Positions 8,580 through 15,900 of a stretch of DNA of 64,000 nucleotides are shown here, piece after piece (the first letter of the stretch is position 1; each line of letters begins with the position of its first letter). The DNA comes from Niastella populi (lineage in GTDB: Bacteria > Bacteroidota > Bacteroidia > Chitinophagales > Chitinophagaceae). A program made the position numbers and the translations under genes. The notes under the pieces were generated by a model. The model was not told the origin of the DNA. It saw only the letters and a list, made by a program, of their open reading frames with translations, and searched no databases. Location of the stretch: assembly GCF_002078015.1 (NCBI RefSeq), contig NZ_LWBP01000187.1:1-64000 (forward strand). The letters run 5' to 3'.

Positions 8580-9311
8580 ATGGAAAAGATGTTAACAGTA
8601 GAAATGCAGATAGCAGAGCGGGCCAGGAAATACCGGTCTGAAGTCCTGACGAACCTGCATGAGTTTATCGATGAGCCACTGCTACAGGAAAGTTTTGATA
8701 CCCTGAACAAAAAGGGAGCCAGTGGCGTTGATGCAGAAACATGGATGGATTATCACAAACAACGGGAAACAAGAATCCCACAGTTACTAACAGCCTTTAA
8801 AAGCGGTAACTACCGGGCACCTAACATCCGGCGGGTCTATATACCCAAAGGTGATGGAAAACTTCGGCCACTGGGCTTGCCCACGGTAAAAGATAAGCTG
8901 CTGCAAACGGCAGTAACCAGGGTGTTGCAACCGGTATATGAGGATATGTTCTATCCCAGCTCGCATGGGTTCAGACCAGGTAAATCACAACACCAGGCAT
9001 TGGAAGAATTAACCCGGCAAGTCAGTTGGCAAGGCAAGCGCTACATTATAGACGCTGATATGCAAAACTACTTCGGGAGTATTAATCACCAATGTTTGCG
9101 TGCGTTTCTTGACCGCAGGATAAAAGATGGGGTGATCAGAAAGATGATAGACAAATGGCTCAAAGCTGGTATACTGGATAACGGACAGCTTGTGTATCCA
9201 ACAGAGGGTACCCCGCAAGGGGGAAGCATCTCACCGCTGATCAGTACGGAAGAATGGATACCATTAGTGAAACCCAAAATCTATCACAGCCGACTTTTAG
9301 CAAAACCGTAA
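8580..9311 (+). CDS. Group II intron reverse transcriptase, C-terminally truncated
   Basis: 243 aa, against roughly 420-600 for intact intron-encoded proteins. RT0 (LLQESFDTLNKKGASGVDAE), RT1 (VYIPKGDGKLRPLGLPTVKD), RT2 (SSHGFRPGKSQHQAL), RT3/A (IIDADMQNYFGSI, Asp158/160) and RT4/B (TPQGGSISPLI, 211-221) are present in order. The chain then switches abruptly to an unrelated 20-residue tail. Motif 5 with the YADD aspartates, motifs 6-7, the maturase X domain and any D/En domain are absent, so it should have no polymerase activity. It sits inside the group II ribozyme sequence, which rules out retron or DRT origin. Confidence 0.9.
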   Translation: MEKMLTVEMQIAERARKYRSEVLTNLHEFIDEPLLQESFDTLNKKGASGVDAETWMDYHKQRETRIPQLLTAFKSGNYRAPNIRRVYIPKGDGKLRPLGLPTVKDKLLQTAVTRVLQPVYEDMFYPSSHGFRPGKSQHQALEELTRQVSWQGKRYIIDADMQNYFGSINHQCLRAFLDRRIKDGVIRKMIDKWLKAGILDNGQLVYPTEGTPQGGSISPLISTEEWIPLVKPKIYHSRLLAKP

Positions 9312-9317
9312 ATGGAG

Positions 9318-9386
9318 GAACCGTGTGCAGGAAAGCTGCTCGCACGGGTCTGTGGGGGAGCGGGGAGGCAACGATCCGCTCTACCC
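9318..9386 (+). ncRNA. Group II intron domains V and VI
   Basis: gaaccgtgtgcag-GAAA-gctgctcgcacgggtc (9318-9350) folds as domain V: a lower stem, a two-nucleotide bulge on the 3' side and a GAAA-capped upper stem. It is followed by gggggagcgg...ccgctctaccc (9353-9386), a domain VI hairpin whose 3' arm holds an unpaired TA where the branch adenosine (9383) is expected. The catalytic-triad position reads AAC/ACC rather than the commonest AGC. Fold assigned by eye. Confidence 0.75.
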
Positions 9387-9512
9387 GGAACCGGATAACG
9401 AGATCGCTTGCTCATATTCACACACTTAGAAATGAGCTAAATTTTTATCTTTAAATAACTGCCACCATTTACCCATAATGCATCATACGCTGTAAGATCA
9501 CTAAACCTTTAT

Positions 9513-10898
9513 ATGATGCGTTTACTCAAAAGTCTATTTATCTTGTTTCTTTTTCTAGTATCACTATGTAGTTCGGGAGCGGCTCAAAATGTCGATTCTG
9601 TTGAAATATCGGGCAAGGTTCGATGGAGGGACACAGGCATTATGGGTTACCCAACTGAGTTAAAGGTTATATCTAAAACCAAACAGGTATATTTAAGCCC
9701 CATAGATTCTACCGGAAAATATCATTTTCGGTTACCAGTTGGCTCCTATACCCTTACACCTTCTAAACATTTTCACTGGATCGGCGAGGAATACATTCGT
9801 ATCAATGACTCGGTTTCTAAGATCTCAATTGATTTACCGTCAGGAAAGAAGTTCATAGCACCTGTTCTTGAACTAGATACGATTGCTTTAGTAAATCTTT
9901 TGCCAGAGGTAGGTGTAGCTCATTATTTTATTAAGAAACATGCCACCCTGGTGGATGATTTCATCAAAAAACAAATGACATTTTTTGATATTCCCGGAGC
10001 TTCTCTTGCCATTATAAAAAACGGAAAGGTCATTTATAGCCAGATTTATGGAGTTTCTAATGCACAATCAGGTATGCCGGTTACAGAAAAGACCCTTTTT
10101 GAAGCCGGGTCGATTACCAAATCAGTTTTTGCTTTTGTAGTAATGCGCCTGGTTGAAAGAAATATACTCAAGCTGGATCAGCCACTGTATGAGTTATTAC
10201 CTTTCGAAAGGGTATCGCATGATGAACGTTACCGAATAATTACAGCCCGCCATGTACTTTGTCACCAAAGTGGACTGCCCAACTGGGGTCAACTAGATAG
10301 TACAGGTCACTTCAATCTATTATTTACACCGGGTACTAAATTTGGATATTCAGGCGAGGGTTATGAGTATTTGAAAAGAGTAATTGAACATATTACTGGT
10401 AAGAAGATTTCCCAAATATTGAATGAAGAGCTTTTGACTCCACTAAATCTCAAAGGCTTTTATTTTAAGGGTAATGAACACATTAAAAAATATGGTGCGC
10501 ATGGCCACATTGACCTTAAGCCCTCTAATATCAGGTTCATCGAAAAGCCCATGATGGCATTTAGTTTATTTACGGAAGCAAAATCTTTTAGCAATTTTAT
10601 GCTTGCGTTACGGAATAAAAAAGGACTTAAAAGTGCCACATACGATGAAATGCTCAGTATTCAATCCACCCGAAATGATGGGGTGGATTGGGGATTAGGC
10701 TTTGAACTTGAAAAGACCCCTTTGGGATTAAGTTATGGCCATAGCGGGAGCACAAGCAGTGGTTTCATCTGTAATTTTACTTTCTTTCCACAGCTTGATG
10801 TAGGATATGTATTCTTAACGAACAGCAATATGGGAGATGTGTTATCCATCCCTTTATTGACCCAATTCCTGATCACAGGAAAAACTGCCACCAAATGA
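9513..10898 (+). CDS. Secreted serine hydrolase (class C beta-lactamase/PBP fold)
   Basis: 461 aa. A signal peptide (1-24) is followed by a carboxypeptidase-regulatory-like beta domain (about 28-108, SGKVRWRD...GKYHFRLPVGSYTL). Residues about 145-455 carry the serine beta-lactamase fold: SITK (Ser200, Lys203) is the nucleophile motif, Y279-S-G the second (YxN) motif with Gly in place of Asn, and HSGS (410-413) the third. Such enzymes are usually D-aminopeptidases, esterases or DD-peptidases rather than true beta-lactamases. It ends 33 bp before the sigma/anti-sigma fusion on the same strand, so the two may be co-transcribed, in a low-G+C island. Confidence 0.83.
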   Translation: MMRLLKSLFILFLFLVSLCSSGAAQNVDSVEISGKVRWRDTGIMGYPTELKVISKTKQVYLSPIDSTGKYHFRLPVGSYTLTPSKHFHWIGEEYIRINDSVSKISIDLPSGKKFIAPVLELDTIALVNLLPEVGVAHYFIKKHATLVDDFIKKQMTFFDIPGASLAIIKNGKVIYSQIYGVSNAQSGMPVTEKTLFEAGSITKSVFAFVVMRLVERNILKLDQPLYELLPFERVSHDERYRIITARHVLCHQSGLPNWGQLDSTGHFNLLFTPGTKFGYSGEGYEYLKRVIEHITGKKISQILNEELLTPLNLKGFYFKGNEHIKKYGAHGHIDLKPSNIRFIEKPMMAFSLFTEAKSFSNFMLALRNKKGLKSATYDEMLSIQSTRNDGVDWGLGFELEKTPLGLSYGHSGSTSSGFICNFTFFPQLDVGYVFLTNSNMGDVLSIPLLTQFLITGKTATK

Positions 10899-10931
10899 TT
10901 TTTTTGCGTCATCCTAAAAACTAAATAGAAA

Positions 10932-12338
10932 TTGACAAAATCAGCAAAAGAATTTTGGGAAAAAGCCTATCAAAGCAATATTGGTAGACTGATTGGCATC
11001 TGTTACCGCTACACCAGGAACTATCAGCTATCGGAAGATTTGGCACATGATGCGTTTCTAAAAGCTATAGACAAGTCCGGGACATTTAAAGGCAAGGGCA
11101 AATTTGAAGCATGGTTACGCCGCATCATTGTAAATCATACGCTGCAATATTTAAGAGATCGAAAAAAAGACCCGCATTTAGTTGATGTGATGCCAGATCT
11201 TATGCCCCTGAACCCAATGGAAGAAAATATTCATCCAATCAGATCCGGGAGATTTACCACCGCCGAATTGATTGATACTATTGACCAATTGCCAGAACAC
11301 CATCGACTGGTTTTCAATCTATATGTATTGGAGGAATTTACCCATGCACAAATAGGATCAGCGCTCGGAATAAGTGAGGGCACATCAAAATCACATCTTG
11401 CAAGAGCCCGCAAGAAGTTAAAACAACTACTTATCCAAAAGGTAGAGGGGGACCAAAATGAGACAGCGCATAAAAAAGCCCTTGTTCTCCTTCTGGCCAG
11501 GGATGCAGATGAAAACATGGATAAAATGTTCCGGGAGTGTTTTGACGATTTTTCAATTCCACCTCAGAAGCCGTTATCCCTGGAATCGATCCAATTCAGT
11601 AATCAGAATGCGTTTATGCGCCACTCTTTTTTAAAGTCTAATGTTTATATTCTAGCTATATCGGCTATCGTATCAATCATTCTTATCATTGCATTGGTTG
11701 TAAGTCAAATGAAAAAGCCTGCGCAAAAGGTACCGGTGATAGAAAAAACAGGTTCAGGCACTGCTGAAAAAAATCCTACACCTTTTCAATCTCAAACTGC
11801 AACCATTTCGCAAGATAGCGTCATACAAAAAAGAAACTTAAAACAAAAACCAATGAAACCATTAGATTCCCTGGCCCTGATGTTAGTTTTATCATCAGGT
11901 TCATTAAATGAGGTAACTGCGAAAGATTCAATGAAGAATCAAATTGAAAAATATAGCCAGGTCGATACGAAGCTTTCGGGAGATTCTGCGATTGCCAACC
12001 CTCAATTGGATTTAGCAAATACTCCCAATACAGTTCAAAAAGAAAAGGGCACCTTCAGAGCTTCTGCATTGTATTGGTCAGAAAAAAATAAAGAAGTATA
12101 TCTTAAAGGAAAAGTCCGCGTTGATTTCAGGGAACAACATTTTCAAGGAAATGGCTCCTTCACATTCCTGGGTAAAGTACATTTACTTGTTGTTGGTGGA
12201 CAACAGGTCACTTTAGGAAAGACGATAAAGCTCGCTGATGATGATTATGAATTGGTAATGTTAGACAGTAAAGAAGCTACTGAAAAATACGGCGATAAAG
12301 GATTATACGGTGCTGCAGAAATAGCTCGTAAGCAGTAA
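10932..12338 (+). CDS. ECF sigma factor fused to a membrane-anchored anti-sigma-like extension
   Basis: 468 aa from a TTG codon. Residues about 8-80 are sigma region 2 (LSEDLAHDAFLKAI; WLRRIIVNHTLQYLRDR) and about 110-168 region 4 (QLPEHHRLVFNLYVLEEFTH, IGSALGISEGTSKSHLARAR). A normal ECF factor would stop near residue 180. Instead come NMDKMFRECFDDFSIPPQ (about 195-212), which resembles the short N-terminus of Bacteroidota anti-sigma membrane proteins, one transmembrane helix (about 237-259), a long polar linker and a C-terminal domain ending ATEKYGDKGLYGAAEI, similar to the TonB-plug-like KYG(D/E)KGxxGVxEI motif. Inference: sigma factor and anti-sigma factor in one chain. The serine hydrolase upstream may be a target or partner. 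Confidence 0.8.
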   Translation: MTKSAKEFWEKAYQSNIGRLIGICYRYTRNYQLSEDLAHDAFLKAIDKSGTFKGKGKFEAWLRRIIVNHTLQYLRDRKKDPHLVDVMPDLMPLNPMEENIHPIRSGRFTTAELIDTIDQLPEHHRLVFNLYVLEEFTHAQIGSALGISEGTSKSHLARARKKLKQLLIQKVEGDQNETAHKKALVLLLARDADENMDKMFRECFDDFSIPPQKPLSLESIQFSNQNAFMRHSFLKSNVYILAISAIVSIILIIALVVSQMKKPAQKVPVIEKTGSGTAEKNPTPFQSQTATISQDSVIQKRNLKQKPMKPLDSLALMLVLSSGSLNEVTAKDSMKNQIEKYSQVDTKLSGDSAIANPQLDLANTPNTVQKEKGTFRASALYWSEKNKEVYLKGKVRVDFREQHFQGNGSFTFLGKVHLLVVGGQQVTLGKTIKLADDDYELVMLDSKEATEKYGDKGLYGAAEIARKQ

Positions 12339-12430
12339 TTTAATCCCAACGGATTCTAACACCTGCAAAATCATTCAAATTCAGCGCAATAGAGCTTTAA
12401 CATTAAATGAATAACGAATTATTCAAATTA

Positions 12431-12470
12431 AAAAACCCTTCAAATCCAACGATCTGAAGGGTTCATTTTT
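12431..12470 (-). terminator. Intrinsic terminator after tRNA-Pro
   Basis: On the minus strand AACCCTTCA and TGAAGGGTT pair around the loop gatcgttggattt-like sequence and are followed by a run of T (read from aaaaa at 12431-12435). On the plus strand the same hairpin is followed by cattttt, so it can also end the upstream sigma-fusion transcript. An exact 42-nt duplicate lies at 5966-6007. Confidence 0.85.
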
Positions 12471-12472
12471 TA

Positions 12473-12549
12473 TGGTCGGGCAGACTGGATTCGAACCAGC
12501 GACCCCTACGTCCCGAACGTAGTGCGCTACCGGGCTGCGCTACTGCCCG
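12473..12549 (-). tRNA. tRNA-Pro, anticodon CGG
   Basis: The minus strand folds into a full cloverleaf: acceptor CGGGCAG/CTGCCCG, D-arm GCGC...GCGC, anticodon arm CTACG-TTCGGGA-CGTAG with CGG at positions 34-36 and G37, T-arm GCTGG-TTCGAAT-CCAGT (four pairs plus one mismatch), discriminator A and an encoded CCA (12473-12475). The C1-G72 pair and A73 are proline identity features in bacteria. The mature part without CCA is 12476-12549. The gene anchors the accessory island and is followed by its own terminator. Confidence 0.95.
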
Positions 12550-12592
12550 AAATACATTCTTTTGGCTGTCCGCTTGTCCTGTCCCAACTCAC

Positions 12593-12660
12593 TGGTCGGG
12601 ATCCGGAAAATTGAATGCGCCTGCGTCGCATTGATTTCCCTGGAACTGCGCTACTGCCCG
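12593..12660 (-). pseudogene. Decayed tRNA-Pro copy
   Basis: Just upstream of the functional gene, the minus strand starts with CGGGCAGTAGCGCAG, identical to the 5' end of tRNA-Pro(CGG), and 68 nt later ends with CCCGACCA, matching its 3' end. The anticodon arm, T-arm and 3' acceptor strand are lost or scrambled (…GGATCCCG instead of CTGCCCG), so it cannot fold. The 12550-12807 interval contains nothing else. Confidence 0.7.
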
Positions 12661-12807
12661 GAATTCTCATTTTCGGGGATCAAATATAAATAATTCAGAA
12701 TTACACCACAAATTACATGATTTTCCTGGCGTTCCTTCCTAATGGCATTTCATTTGGCGATCCCATTTCCGGGCCCTGTATATTTGATAAAACATTCAAC
12801 CGGCATC

Positions 12808-13305
12808 ATGAAAAATACCATTCTTGTTTTTGGGGTCATGCTCTTTTTACATTATAAAGCGTTTGCAACCTGGTCCATTATTATGATTGATCCGGAAACA
12901 AAAGAAATTGGTATCGCGGGTGCTTCCTGTTCCTACAATTGTTATGGCATCGGAGAAATTGTACCGGGAATGGGTGCCGTTATTGTTCAGGCCATGAGTA
13001 ACAACGAGGCCCGGGACAAAGGCATTGAAATGATCCTTGCCGAAGCTTCACCTGAACTAATAATCCTTACGCTGAGGGATCCGGCTTTTGACCCCGAAAA
13101 GCAACAATATGCAGTGGTTACAGTTAAATATTTTGACAACCCGCGTACTTACACCGGAAACGCTACGAAAAGCTATAACAGGTCATTGACCGCAAACGGT
13201 GTTTCCGTGCAGGGCAATACGTTGACAAATGAAAATGAACTGGAACTGATCTTAGCAGCTGTGCAAAAAGGTAGAAATGATTTCCTGCACAATTATGCCT
13301 GTTAA
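12808..13305 (+). CDS. DUF1028 family protein, exported
   Basis: 165 aa from the Met at 12808; an in-frame ATG at 12742 would add 22 residues before an otherwise good signal peptide (MKNTILVFGVMLFLHYKAFA), so the downstream start is preferred. After cleavage the chain begins TWSIIMIDPETKEIGIAGAS, the DUF1028 signature. This family has an Ntn-hydrolase-like fold with a proposed N-terminal nucleophile (Thr/Ser exposed by processing); its function is not established. Its stop overlaps the stop of the convergent thioredoxin gene by 4 nt. Confidence 0.8.
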   Translation: MKNTILVFGVMLFLHYKAFATWSIIMIDPETKEIGIAGASCSYNCYGIGEIVPGMGAVIVQAMSNNEARDKGIEMILAEASPELIILTLRDPAFDPEKQQYAVVTVKYFDNPRTYTGNATKSYNRSLTANGVSVQGNTLTNENELELILAAVQKGRNDFLHNYAC

Positions 13306-13601
13306 ATATGTTGCCGTATCACATCTACCAGCTGCTTTTTCGTAGCAACGCCTGATTGCCGCCATACCGGCTGCCCATTTAGGAACAGGATCAGGGTCGG
13401 CACTCCGCTGACCGAATATTGTTGGGCAACTGCCGGCGACCGGTCTACATCAATCTTGATGATCCGAACCTGGTCGCCTATATCTGATTTTACTTCTTTT
13501 AGCACCGGCGCCTGCACTTTACAGGGGCCACACCATTCTGCAAAAAAATCTACCAATACAGGCTTGCTGTCATGTAATATATCACTAAAACGCTCTTTCA
13601 T
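13302..13601 (-). CDS. Thioredoxin
   Basis: 99 aa from the Met at 13601; a longer frame to 13658 exists but the extra 19 residues are not thioredoxin-like. FFAEWCGPCKVQAPVL holds the redox-active Cys24-Gly-Pro-Cys27 and GVPTLILF holds the cis-proline. It is a cytoplasmic single-domain thioredoxin of slightly less than standard length. It lies downstream of a secreted esterase gene on the same strand and tail-to-tail with the DUF1028 gene. Confidence 0.92.
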   Translation of the reverse strand: MKERFSDILHDSKPVLVDFFAEWCGPCKVQAPVLKEVKSDIGDQVRIIKIDVDRSPAVAQQYSVSGVPTLILFLNGQPVWRQSGVATKKQLVDVIRQHI

Positions 13602-13678
13602 AACCCATGTTTGAAATACTAATTTATTTATTTTTTTGCAAAGAACAGGCCGGCTCAAAACGAACCGGCCTGATTTTA

Positions 13679-14725
13679 TTAGTGGGCGAGTGCGTTCTTA
13701 ATTACCGCTGCCGCCTGCAATAAAGCTGTTTGTACCGATGGAACGTTGGCCAGGGGGTTCAACAAACCATAGTCATGTATTTGTCCGGCATACCTGGTGA
13801 GTGTTACCTGTACACCTGCTTCATTCAGTTTCCGGGCATAGGCTTCTCCTTCATCACGCAATACGTCATTTTCTGCAGTTTGTACCAGGGCTGGTGGCAA
13901 TCCTTTTAATTGTTCAACAGATGCCTGTAACGGGGATGCATAGATCTCGTTGCGTTTGCCGTGGTCGGGAAGGTAATTGTCCCAAAACCATTTCATCATA
14001 TTCTTTGTAAGGAACCTGCCTTCGCTGAATTCATTATACGATGTCGTTTCAAAGTTAGCATCAGTAACGGGCCATAACAGCACCTGCAGTTTAATATGCG
14101 GGCCTTTGTTGTTCTTTGCCATCAAAGCGGTAGCGGCAGCCATGTTGCCTCCAACGCTGTTGCCGGCAACAGCCAGGTTTTTACCATCAACGCCTATTTC
14201 TTTTCCATGCTCCGCCACCCATTGTGTTGCAGCGTAGATCTCATTGATGGCAACAGGAAATTTAGCTTCGGGCGAAGGCGTATAATCAGGAAATACCGCT
14301 ACCGCTCCGGAACCAACTACCAGGTCCCTGACGAGCCTTCTGTGGGTAGGGTAGTCGCCCAAAACCCAGCCTCCGCCGTGGATGAAAATAAATACCGGCG
14401 CATTTTCCTGCGCGCCTTTAGGCCTGGTGATATGAATATTTACTTTGAGGCCATTCTGGCTGATCACTCTTTCTGTTTCTTCAATGCCGGAATAGTCAAC
14501 CTGTACCGATTTTTGCGCTCCGATCAACACCTGGCGGGCGTCGGCCACACTTAGCTGTTCTAAAGGTTTGCCGTCGCCCGAATTCAGTGCCTGAAGAAAA
14601 GTGCGGGTTTCGGTAAAGATCTGCGGATCATTTTCGCCTTTAAATTGTCTTTGCTGTGCCATAACAAATGTGTTTATTAGAAGTGAAAAAATAAAAAGTG
14701 CCTGTTTTAAGGAATAGCGTTTCAT
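13679..14725 (-). CDS. Secreted hormone-sensitive-lipase-type esterase
   Basis: 348 aa from the Met at 14725 (a frame reaching 14794 adds 23 residues ahead of a clear signal peptide MKRYSLKQALFIFSLLINTF). The motifs are HGGGW (116-120, oxyanion hole), GNSVGG with nucleophile Ser190, AENDVLRDE with the acid at Asp287 or 291, and IHDYG with His317: the GDXG/HSL family of esterases. It is probably periplasmic. The AraC-type regulator gene lies 80 bp upstream on the same strand and may control it; the converging DUF1028/thioredoxin pair lies downstream. Confidence 0.86.
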   Translation of the reverse strand: MKRYSLKQALFIFSLLINTFVMAQQRQFKGENDPQIFTETRTFLQALNSGDGKPLEQLSVADARQVLIGAQKSVQVDYSGIEETERVISQNGLKVNIHITRPKGAQENAPVFIFIHGGGWVLGDYPTHRRLVRDLVVGSGAVAVFPDYTPSPEAKFPVAINEIYAATQWVAEHGKEIGVDGKNLAVAGNSVGGNMAAATALMAKNNKGPHIKLQVLLWPVTDANFETTSYNEFSEGRFLTKNMMKWFWDNYLPDHGKRNEIYASPLQASVEQLKGLPPALVQTAENDVLRDEGEAYARKLNEAGVQVTLTRYAGQIHDYGLLNPLANVPSVQTALLQAAAVIKNALAH

Positions 14726-14805
14726 ATAACCTTGTGTGTTTGTTTTAAATTGATAACACAAAGCTACACGCATACAGGCCCCTGGGGAATGCACAAATGG
14801 TTACA

Positions 14806-15675
14806 TTAATTGTACATTTTTCCCTTGTTGTATTTTTTCCTGAAATCCGAGGTGTTTTCACCGGTTTTGGAAGTGAACAGTCTGTTAAAATAGGCGGGAT
14901 CATCATACCCGAGGTGGTATGCTATTTGTTTAGCACTCATGGCGGTGTGAATGAGCAGGCGTTTCGCTTCCAATATGATGCGGTCTTTTATCACTTCATT
15001 GGGGTGGGCCAGGTTCATTCTTCTGAGTTTTTGTGTAAGCGTTTTGGGAGCCATTCCCATTATTCCGGCATAGTCTGCCACTGCATGCTTTTCCTTATAG
15101 TGGGTTTCTACCAGCAGGCTGAACCGGCGAAAAAAGCCCGTATCGGGGTCGGGTGCATTTGTGAGATCACCTAATTGCTGGGCGCTCCACAACCTGGTGG
15201 CAAAGATGATAAGTTGTTTCAGGTAGATCCGCAGCATCTCTTCCTGCTGCGCCTGTACTGTTCTCAATTCTTCCTTTATCGATCTGAATATATTGTCAAC
15301 GATTGAACTGTTATCCCCGTTCAGCCTGGTCATCGGCATATTTTGCAGGTTGTTGAAAAGCAGTCCGTCACAAGCTACTTCCACATCATGGATCTGTACG
15401 CAATAGAAATCCCGGTTATAATGGATCAGATAACCTTCGTGTGCGCCCGGTTTATCGATGCTCAAATGCTGGTTGCTGTTAATAAAGAACAGGCTTGGGG
15501 TGTCGGTTACAAATTGTCTGAAATCGATCGTAACGGTATAGCCGACAGGCAAATACAACACTTTGATATAGGGCTTGTATTTACCGGTTTCGATCTCCTG
15601 CATGGTCTGCTGATCTACGAATTGCAGTCCCAGTTTTTTGTAAATAGATTCAAAAACATACATTGGTTTATCCAT
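14806..15675 (-). CDS. AraC-family transcriptional regulator
   Basis: 289 aa. The N-terminal half (1-170) is a cupin-like sensor region containing VLYLPVGYTVTIDFRQF. The C-terminal ~100 residues hold the two helix-turn-helix motifs, VADYAGIMGMAPKTLTQKLR and AKQIAYHLGYDDPAYFNRLF, and the typical RIILEAKRLLIHT connector. It is encoded immediately upstream of the HSL-type esterase in the same direction, a common arrangement in Bacteroidota for AraC regulators of hydrolase or oxidoreductase genes. Ligand unknown. Confidence 0.88.
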   Translation of the reverse strand: MDKPMYVFESIYKKLGLQFVDQQTMQEIETGKYKPYIKVLYLPVGYTVTIDFRQFVTDTPSLFFINSNQHLSIDKPGAHEGYLIHYNRDFYCVQIHDVEVACDGLLFNNLQNMPMTRLNGDNSSIVDNIFRSIKEELRTVQAQQEEMLRIYLKQLIIFATRLWSAQQLGDLTNAPDPDTGFFRRFSLLVETHYKEKHAVADYAGIMGMAPKTLTQKLRRMNLAHPNEVIKDRIILEAKRLLIHTAMSAKQIAYHLGYDDPAYFNRLFTSKTGENTSDFRKKYNKGKMYN

Positions 15676-15900
15676 GCTTTCACCAGTTTGAAAGTAACTA
15701 ATGCCGTTATGCCAAAGGTGAATAAAATTGGTATGTTTTTGAAATTTATTGCGTAGTTGGGAACCACTTATGCCATGGATCGCCCGAAGTTGTCATTAAT
15801 GGATTACCTGTAATTTTTGAAAAATGGATAAGTATTTTTTCTTAGTCTATGACAGTAATTTTCGTTTTTGTCGTTTAGATGAGAATGCAAATTTGCGATC

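Larger units (their letters stand above)
7978..9391 (+). mobile_element. Group II intron, internally deleted
   Basis: About 1.4 kb. The 5' end is inferred at gtgcaaagcccgtgaag (7978), resembling the GUGCG-type start of bacterial group II introns. About 600 nt of structured, ORF-free sequence follow (domains I-III), then a reverse-transcriptase ORF in the domain IV position (8580-9311), then a domain V-like hairpin (9318-9350) and a domain VI-like hairpin with a candidate branch-point A at 9383. A complete bacterial element with ORF is usually 2-2.8 kb; about 1 kb covering the RT active-site half, the maturase domain and any endonuclease domain is missing. The 3' end near 9391 is an estimate. 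Without a helper the intron cannot move. Confidence 0.85.

Noticed and set aside
8580-9311. The reverse transcriptase as a retron or defence-associated RT
   Set aside because: It carries group II RT0-RT4 signatures and is embedded in group II ribozyme sequence with domain V/VI hairpins at its 3' side; no msr/msd or effector gene is present.
9254-9454. A 66-codon plus-strand frame across the intron 3' end
   Set aside because: It spans domains V and VI of the intron RNA and has no protein features.
10932-12338. The sigma fusion as a frameshift or assembly artefact
   Set aside because: The frame is continuous, the transmembrane helix and C-terminal motif are in frame with the sigma part, and no internal start with good context was noticed; kept as a genuine fusion, subject to comparison with relatives.
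14096-14554. A 152-codon plus-strand frame over the HSL-type esterase
   Set aside because: Shadow of the esterase, which has the full HGGGW/GNSVGG/His set on the minus strand.
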